From contig CM059621.1 in the NCBI GenBank assembly GCA_030435675.1, positions 13,764,001 through 13,828,000 on the forward strand: 64,000 nt of DNA. Direction: 5' to 3'. Position 1 is the first letter of the stretch. Each line of letters opens with the position of its first letter. The notes under the pieces were generated by a model. It ran no database searches and had not been told where the DNA came from. It saw nothing but the letters and a program-made list of their open reading frames with translations. The translations under genes were made by a program, and so were the position numbers. Below are positions 57,901-64,000 of the stretch, one piece after another. Source of the stretch: Steinernema hermaphroditum (Eukaryota > Nematoda > Chromadorea > Rhabditida > Steinernematidae).

Positions 57901-58086
57901 GTCAAGCGAAGAAGATACGTAAACACGATTCTGCGCTTTCGCATTAATTTTAAAGTAGGCTTGTTTCTTCCGGGAATCTGGGTCTATTTGTTTGTCGCTT
58001 GTTTTGAAGAAATATTTCATCGAAAAGCAGTACGCAAACAGGCTAAAAAAGCTAAGTATGAGTCTTTTCATTCGACAACGGAATAG
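57901..58086 (+). CDS. Small membrane-protein gene, last exon
   Basis: Starts after the textbook acceptor GGGAATTTCAG (ends 57900) in phase 0 and ends TAG at 58086. The peptide begins VKRRRYVNTILRFRINF and has a transmembrane-like VGLFLPGIWVYLFVACF. It ends with a strongly basic tail (RKAVRKQAKKAKYESF). Basic residues flanking a single hydrophobic helix suggest an integral membrane protein. The 164 bp intron and matching phases support the pairing with 57581-57736. Confidence 0.5.
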   Translation, partial: VKRRRYVNTILRFRINFKVGLFLPGIWVYLFVACFEEIFHRKAVRKQAKKAKYESFHSTTE

Positions 58087-58089
58087 GTT

Positions 58090-60030
58090 TCACCAATGCG
58101 ACATATCTGTCCCGACGCGACTTGTTTCGACTTCCTTACAAGGAAAACTACGGACCCTTCACACATATCAGGACCGGCGGACCGGCGATTTTATTTTACG
58201 ATTTAGCATAATTCATACTTCACGAAAAGTTCCTTTAACAGCATGTGTGGGGCGGCTTTTTTCGCCTTTTTTTCGCCTGAGAATTTGGCTTGTTTAACAA
58301 AAGTTGTGTAGTACGAATGCAGGTCTGCCACGACTGTCAACCCTTATGCGTCCAAATGGATGTTATCACATTACGAAAGGGTTCTTATAGTCGGTCTTGC
58401 TGCGCGGAGCGGCATAATTAGTAGAGACCAGACCGAATGCTACAACGCATCGCTTTGTTTGTCGGCACTTTTACGCGCCAGATTCAGAACTCGGTGTAAT
58501 TTATCATTCTTTTCTAGGAAGTTTCTAGGAACTTCTGTTTAAAATTAACCCACACTCAACATTGGTCTTGATGGGGCGTGAATAGAAAGCTGGCGTATGC
58601 TGCAAAAATTTGCCTAAATAGTTCGGTTCCCTACCCTGTTCACATAGAGCAAAATTTTCAGATTTTGGCTTTTTGTCGATTTGGTCAGTTTTCATTTTGA
58701 GGGCATTTTGGTCATTTGGTTTGCCGTGACATTTTTGTTGAACTGCATGTAAGCTGACAGGGGGGGAAATATCAAACATGAGCCCCTCCGCTATCGATCA
58801 AATTTGGCACACTTGAGGATTCAAGCGACCAATCGCAAAAATGAAATGAACATTCTAAGCGCAGTGCCCCAGATAAATCCAAAAAAACGCGACCTTCCGT
58901 CGTCGACATCCTCTCGAGACCCACTTCGGACTCCCGATAAGCCAAAAGGCTTAAATAATCTAAGATCTGGAGAATAATGTCATAAAGCACCAAACGAATA
59001 AACTCACACGATTTCTTTTGTCATTTACTCAAAGGCAATTGGAAAACTGAAACAAAAATAAACTCGAAGACAGCAATCATCGACCACAAATTAATAAAAC
59101 TGCCTCAGTTCAAAAAAAATCCAGCTTAAGTTGGGCTGCTGTCACGACTTTAATTGTAGAGCGGGCGACCACACGCTGACGTTGATGAACCAGCGACGTT
59201 TACACCGATCGAACTCAAGTATATCTGCACCCAATATGGGGTACGTGCACCACAGACAACAAAAATTAACTTCTTGTAACAGTCATATGTTACTACCGTT
59301 TACAGACAAAAATTAACTTCTCCTTCCAGAGTAAACACCGAATGTACTCAACAGCGAGGAACCATGTGGGAATTTAATTCCATTAGCTTAGAATCGATTC
59401 CGTTCCATCTCTCAAAAACAAAGAGAGACGTTCCCAAAAAACGAGCAATGCCCTGAGTGAGACGTAAGCGAAGTTGTCGTGTGTGAGTCACGTGCACAGC
59501 ATAATAGCTGTAGGGCGTGAGTCCCGCTACGAAAGAAAGAAACACGTAATTAAGGCGAACAAAACAACTAAGTGAACCATCGATTGCGTAGAAGGGCGAA
59601 ATGGAGCGAAAGAGGTGAGAGGACTGGCCGCCAGAGGCGACGTTTCTGGGCGCTCGGCAAAGAACTGGCTCCGAGTCAAATCGGATTTCTGCAATTTGAG
59701 GTGACAGTCACCTTGAGACCTAAGAGGACAGTAGCGCCTGGAGTGTGTTCACCGTGTGATCGGTCGACGGCGATGGAATGTGGTCGAAGACGGAAGAAGG
59801 AAAACAAAACATAAAATATTTATGGAAACGCTGTCGATCGAATTGACGCACTCGGGAACATGTCTGCGAGCCCAATGAAACAACATAATTTTATTTCCTT
59901 CCAACACTGTGTTTAGTATGAAGATAGAGGCACGTAATTTTTGTTAACACTGATAGTGTCGTTCAAGGAGCATAGGCCCTTTTTCTCAATAGTTATTTAG
60001 TGATATGAAATATGTTTGATGTCACGGTTT
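58090..60030. other. Gene-poor stretch
   Basis: Contains the 3' UTR of the preceding gene and scattered open frames. One + frame (59572-59814) is Arg-rich and meets GTGAGA donor-like sequence at 59612. No gene is supported. ACAAAAATTAACTTCT is repeated at 59259 and 59305. Confidence 0.4.
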
Positions 60031-60033
60031 TAC

Positions 60034-60153
60034 CTTTGAGTGAGCCACCTCCATTGGCCACAATGGGCTCCTTTTCCTCTGTAGAGGCTCTTTTTTTGAA
60101 TAGGTCTTTGATGTCGTTGCTCTTAGAAAGAGACAGGCGATGATTGCACATGG
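60034..60153 (-). CDS. Candidate exon, unknown protein
   Basis: Bounded by TCTCTTGTTAG acceptor-like sequence and a fair donor (CTCAAAG before GTAAAA). The peptide is MCNHRLSLSKSNDIKDLFKK followed by RASTEEKEPIVANGGGSLK. Composition is protein-like. No family is recognised. The frame is also open upstream to 60205. Confidence 0.3.
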
Positions 60154-60422
60154 CTAACAAGAGATTTCTAGAGATCATATTTTTTCTTATTTGCTCGTCC
60201 GACACGTTAAAAGATGTACATATGAGAAACCATAGTCTAAAAAGGAGTTAAGCGGCTACTTTGCACGTTAAATACTGCAACTCAATCGGAAGTTTACATG
60301 CTCCGACCCGGTGATACCTGACATATGCTCTTTAAAAACGGGTCATGAATGTTCAATGAGGAGCCCAAAAATTTCAATTGTCTAAATTCTAAGTTAGCCG
60401 GGCACGTAACGCCTACCTTCAC

Positions 60423-60570
60423 CTTGCAATGGTCTTTGAAGTTTCCAGAATAAGTCTTTTTAAACGCTCTTTAATCTCACAACGTCTCGACCAAATAAGT
60501 TGACGAATGGTTGAGCTAACAGGAGAATTGGAAGAGACTTCCATATATCTTAGTTGCTCGTTCTTAGAAT
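60423..60570 (-). CDS. Candidate exon, unknown protein
   Basis: A minus frame ends at a possible donor (GCAAG before GTGAAG). The peptide includes MEVSSNSPVSSTIRQLIW and RCEIKERLKRLILETSKTIA, which looks helical and basic. The acceptor is uncertain. It could precede the candidate at 60034-60153, but the phases fit only with a poor acceptor. Confidence 0.2.
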
Positions 60571-61140
60571 TAAGCGCCTTAAGCGCTATCATTGCAAACA
60601 TTGCGAAAGAAGAGGACATTCACGGTAGCTCGTTTTCTAGGCTCCGACGCCGCAGTACCAGGCACGTTAATCTTACCGGAATACACTCTCAAAAACCACT
60701 AAATGCTAGTCCCGAAAGCTTCGATCAGGTTACTGTAGCCGATGAAAAGTTTGTGAGAAGAAAAGGTTTTATATTCTTTTTGCGTTTGACAAAGAAGAAT
60801 GGATCCATACTTCCATAATCAAAAATTAGAATTTTATAGAAAAGCCGTTGACAGAAAGAGCTTTATTCTTAACTTTGACGTACACCTTCTCTCGTATGCA
60901 TTAAGCTTACTATACTCTGGGAATGCTCGCATTTCTTCACAGTGTTTTAATCACTTTAGCTTCTTTCGTGATTTGGCCTTTCTTCTGTCTATGCCGGTAG
61001 ACAATTTGTGTCTTCCCACCCACAGAGCTGCTCGACCGTTATCGCCAAAAGCCGCTACATCGCGCGCAGTAGCGCTTATTCTTATTATTGGAGGCGCGAA
61101 CTTCGGAGTTTCAACAAACCTCAGCTTCAGTGGCCGAGAT

Positions 61141-61803
61141 ATTTTATTTATTTAAAATTATGTACGATCAATTATAATAGTCTACAATAATGATAACAGG
61201 GAAACAGATTTAGAGAACGGTGCATAGAGATAGAAAAGATTCCCATTATACACAATAATAAACTAGAATGAACAACCGTCAGTGAGGCTATAAGCGATCG
61301 TCTCGTACTAGGAACCAGGCTAGCAGTCGCCTTCGAAAGATACTCGAAGTTTTCGATTTCACAATGTCTTCTGAGAGATTATTCCAGATAGATATGACTA
61401 AGTTAAAGAAATAACGACGGAATCTTTCCGTCTTTCGAACAGTAGGATGGATTCTGTACAGTGACCTAGTGCGAGGATTAAGTGGTGGAGCAGTAAAAAA
61501 GTCTTCAGGAAGGCAGTTGACCTTGTTGTGGAACAGCTTATACGTAAACAAAAGGGCTGCGACAACACGTCTTCTGGACAGAGTGGATGCGTTCAGCTTA
61601 GCTAGGGAGGAAGAGTAATGAGGAGCGAAGTTGTTGCAGCGGAGAAACATGGATTTCACATATTTCTTCTGCACCGCTTCTACTAGATCAGAATCTTTTG
61701 CTGTGTGTGGTGACCAAGCTGACATGTCGTGCGGTAGTGACGGCATTCTCTGCGAAACAGGGCGATTATTTTGCCAGTTGCCATTAAACGTCTGCGAAAT
61801 CAT
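61141..61803 (-). mobile_element. LINE (non-LTR retrotransposon) 3' fragment
   Basis: A minus open frame (61288 to about 61803) encodes the C-terminal part of a LINE reverse-transcriptase polyprotein: WSPHTAKDSDLVEAVQKKYV, then RRRVVAALLFTYKLFHNKV, RTRSLYRIHP, and RYFFNLVISIWNNLSEDIV with IFRRRLL. The R…L..Y…N and F..R....WN.L…I order is the usual post-RT region of CR1/Jockey-like elements. The catalytic RT core and endonuclease are absent (5'-truncated). About 130 bp of 3' UTR ends in an AAATAAATAAAA-type tail at 61141-61155. First residues before about 61740 may be flanking sequence. Confidence 0.75.
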
Positions 61804-64000
61804 TTAAATGAACTCTAATAAACCAACCGTTCCAGAAATGCACATTTGAAAAGCACATTTCTGTAGCTTGCTGTACTCAGTTGGTCCAGTGGTACCTGAT
61901 ATATACATATGATGACATATGATCTTTAAAGGCTGGCCTAAAGGCAATGTTTATTTTCAAAGTCATAGTTTTGCCGAGAATGCCGTCACTTTGACTTTGG
62001 CCATATGACTTTGGCCATGAATTTAAATTGTCCAAATTCCAACTAATCTGTCGACCTTCGCCTTATTGCAACGGTTATTTCCCACAAATGCTCCCTTTGT
62101 TTACGGAAGGAATTGATGAATGACGTACTTCGATCGCTTGAAATAAAAATGATTTTTTAAGTTTGGAGAATATTAATATTTGAAAGAGAAGGGCAACAAC
62201 CTCAAAAATTGTTAAGTGCTGTCAGAGGAAAATATACTTGATACTCACGTTCATCAGTGTCAAGAAAACCCCGATTTATCGAGTATTACGTTTGATCCGT
62301 TTGCTCGCTTTGAAATGAGTTGAGTGAGCGGTCGCTCTCGGTAATCGCTATTGGCACAATGATCGGATTCGGATTCCCAAAAGACCTGGTGCACCAGGGA
62401 GCCGTAGTTCCACCTTCTCGTCATGACGATCGTAAGCACATGACCAATCAATCTGCCGAACATTCTGAGCATTTTCTTTAATGTGGACGTTTTAACTTAA
62501 CTTTTGAAAAGACATCATTCAAAAAAGCAAGACCCAAAGAAGAAAAATATGATATGTCCAAATGAAGCACATGTGCAGCGTCAACACTGACACAAAAACT
62601 ACGTAGGAATAGGTCCGCAATAGAAGAAAACGTCTTATACGTCAATTACTCTAACTCTTCCGCAAGTAAAAATTTCGAAAACACATTTCGAAGTCGTCAG
62701 TCAACAGTCCCATCGATTTATGGTAATAAAAATAAACCATTCCACCCTCGGCAAGTCAAAAACCAGGCAATCCGCTTTGCTCCAGGCGCAGGAAACAATC
62801 GAGCAACGCCCTACCGACCCTGTGCCCTTCACAGGCACCAAAGAGCGCCAAAATCGCAAATATTTGCATCGCAAACTCGGTCGAAACCTGTTACGCATCG
62901 TCACTTGTGACTAAAAATGCACGAGGAGCGCTAAATGCGAACCGTGTGGGCTGGAGGATGCACATTGGCGCGCTAAGGGACAGCCGATTTGTGAGCCGTG
63001 AGAGGACAAAGGATCTTCGATCGATTAGGACCGCAGTCACGGCGCGAAGAAGGAACGACCAGAATACGATCGATTGGGAAGACGCGACTGATTCGGTCAC
63101 GTGCGGGGAACTGATCATAAGGAAGAGAAAACAATGAATGGTGGGGCTAGTAAAAACAGCGGGATGGTGCACTTTGATGCGCAGCCATATGATCGCCCGA
63201 GGATTCGGATTTCAGTGAATAGTGTGAACACGCGTGTGGCAAAGAACCACAACCTATGATGTCATTTAGTTTCACAAGGCAGCGACAGTAACGGATCAAC
63301 AAAAATTGAACTACTTCCTGATTCGTTATTGTGCTGATCCTGAACAGTAGTGGCGTTTTCTTTAAAAACCATTAAAAATGCCAAGAATGATTGGCTTCGG
63401 AAAACTTTAGAATTTTGGAAAACGTGACCAGTACGATTGTTGTTATAGCATTCCAGAACCGATTTGTGATCACGCTGAGCGGTTACCATCGAAAATACTC
63501 TTTTCAGCTTTCCACAACATCCCAATGCGCATGGTAAGGTTGATCAGCCTAAAGTCTATGTATATCCACAAGTCAAAACCTAACTGGAAAAGTCAGAAAG
63601 TCGGAACCAGTGAAATTATATAGAAAATATGCACTCAAAACTAGCATAAGCATGGTTGTCGTTGGCAAATTTATCCAAGAAGGCGATCGCATATCACATA
63701 AGGTGTGTGCATGGTGCTAAGCTTAGACCCTGCACAGTAACGAATTCGCGCCTTCCTCATCTTGACCAATTTCGCTACTAATTTATAGAGTTCTGGACCA
63801 TTTTAATCGCAAACTTGTCCTGTTAACAACAGGCAACAAAAATTTCGACTTTATTGTGCTCATCTTCACTCATCTCGCAGATCCCGTGATCCCGACGAAA
63901 CTCAACAAAAATTTCTCTACTTTCTTAGAACTGACCGAAATAGTAGCAGCTTTTGTGCTGTTACAACATTTGTTATTTTTTGTGCTGTTACAACATTCCA
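61804..64000. other. Gene-poor stretch with an R1 fragment
   Basis: Includes the R1 head fragment at 62290-62430 and a GC-rich segment at 62740-63140, where a + frame (62907-63137) is open and ends LIIRKRKQ. The third copy of the repeat seen at 13075-13430 lies near 62750-62865. No gene is supported. Confidence 0.4.
62290..62430 (+). repeat. R1 retroposon, head and middle fragment
   Basis: GAGTGAGCGGTCGCTCTCGG, GGCACAATGATCGG and CACCAGGGAGCCGTAGTTCC match R1 in plus orientation. Both the extreme head and the tail half are missing. Confidence 0.75.

Noticed and set aside
60799..61155. 118-codon + frame before the LINE fragment
   Set aside because: No splice signals, low-complexity hydrophobic composition and no recognisable domain. 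It partly overlaps the LINE tail.

Overview
This is eukaryotic DNA, almost certainly from a rhabditid- or diplogastrid-type nematode. The best anchor is a cuticle collagen gene of the ROL-6/SQT-1 kind (21566-23269, + strand). Splice sites are nematode-like (TTTTAG or TTTCAG acceptors, GTGAGT or GTAAGT donors), exons are short and GC-rich, and introns are long. No prokaryotic operon, rRNA, tRNA, CRISPR or phage structure was seen. The chromosome and species cannot be named from the sequence.

Layout. Positions 1-20 kb are mostly non-coding, with GC-rich islands, old two-copy duplications and a few candidate exons (1022-1207, 6824-7030, 16186-16365). At 19.7-20.5 kb lies a retroposon, here called R1, split by an LTR relic. 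The collagen gene follows at 21.5-23.3 kb. On the minus strand, four exons can be chained in phase: 56668-56802, 55263-55389, 27180-27673 and 25581-25694. The last two encode a PAS domain resembling the first PAS domain of PAS kinase. If the chain is right, one intron is about 27.6 kb and contains everything from 27.7 to 55.3 kb. The missing kinase exons would lie to the left, possibly beyond the window, with the collagen gene nested or adjacent.

The inside of that putative intron is repeat-rich. From 30091 to 39468 there are 13 head-to-tail copies of a ~720 bp unit, each ending in a GC-rich segment and CTAG. Five consecutive units form a 3.62 kb higher-order block that is duplicated almost perfectly. 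Two further full-length R1 copies (40000-40527 and 50055-50571) have 11-12 bp target-site duplications. A 0.8 kb terminal-inverted-repeat element (42126-42914) carries a Merlin/ISXO2-type transposase remnant. A mariner 3' end (48326-48475) and a nest of degenerate repeats (48-51.7 kb) follow. From 57 to 64 kb there is a two-exon membrane-protein gene end (57581-58086, + strand), weak minus-strand exon candidates near 60 kb, and a LINE 3' fragment (61141-61803).

The most unusual signal is not a gene. The 7-mer CAAAAAT occurs about 130 times on the + strand, while its reverse complement occurs only about a dozen times outside the tandem array. The bias holds across both gene orientations and drops out in the young repeats. 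All counts were made by eye.
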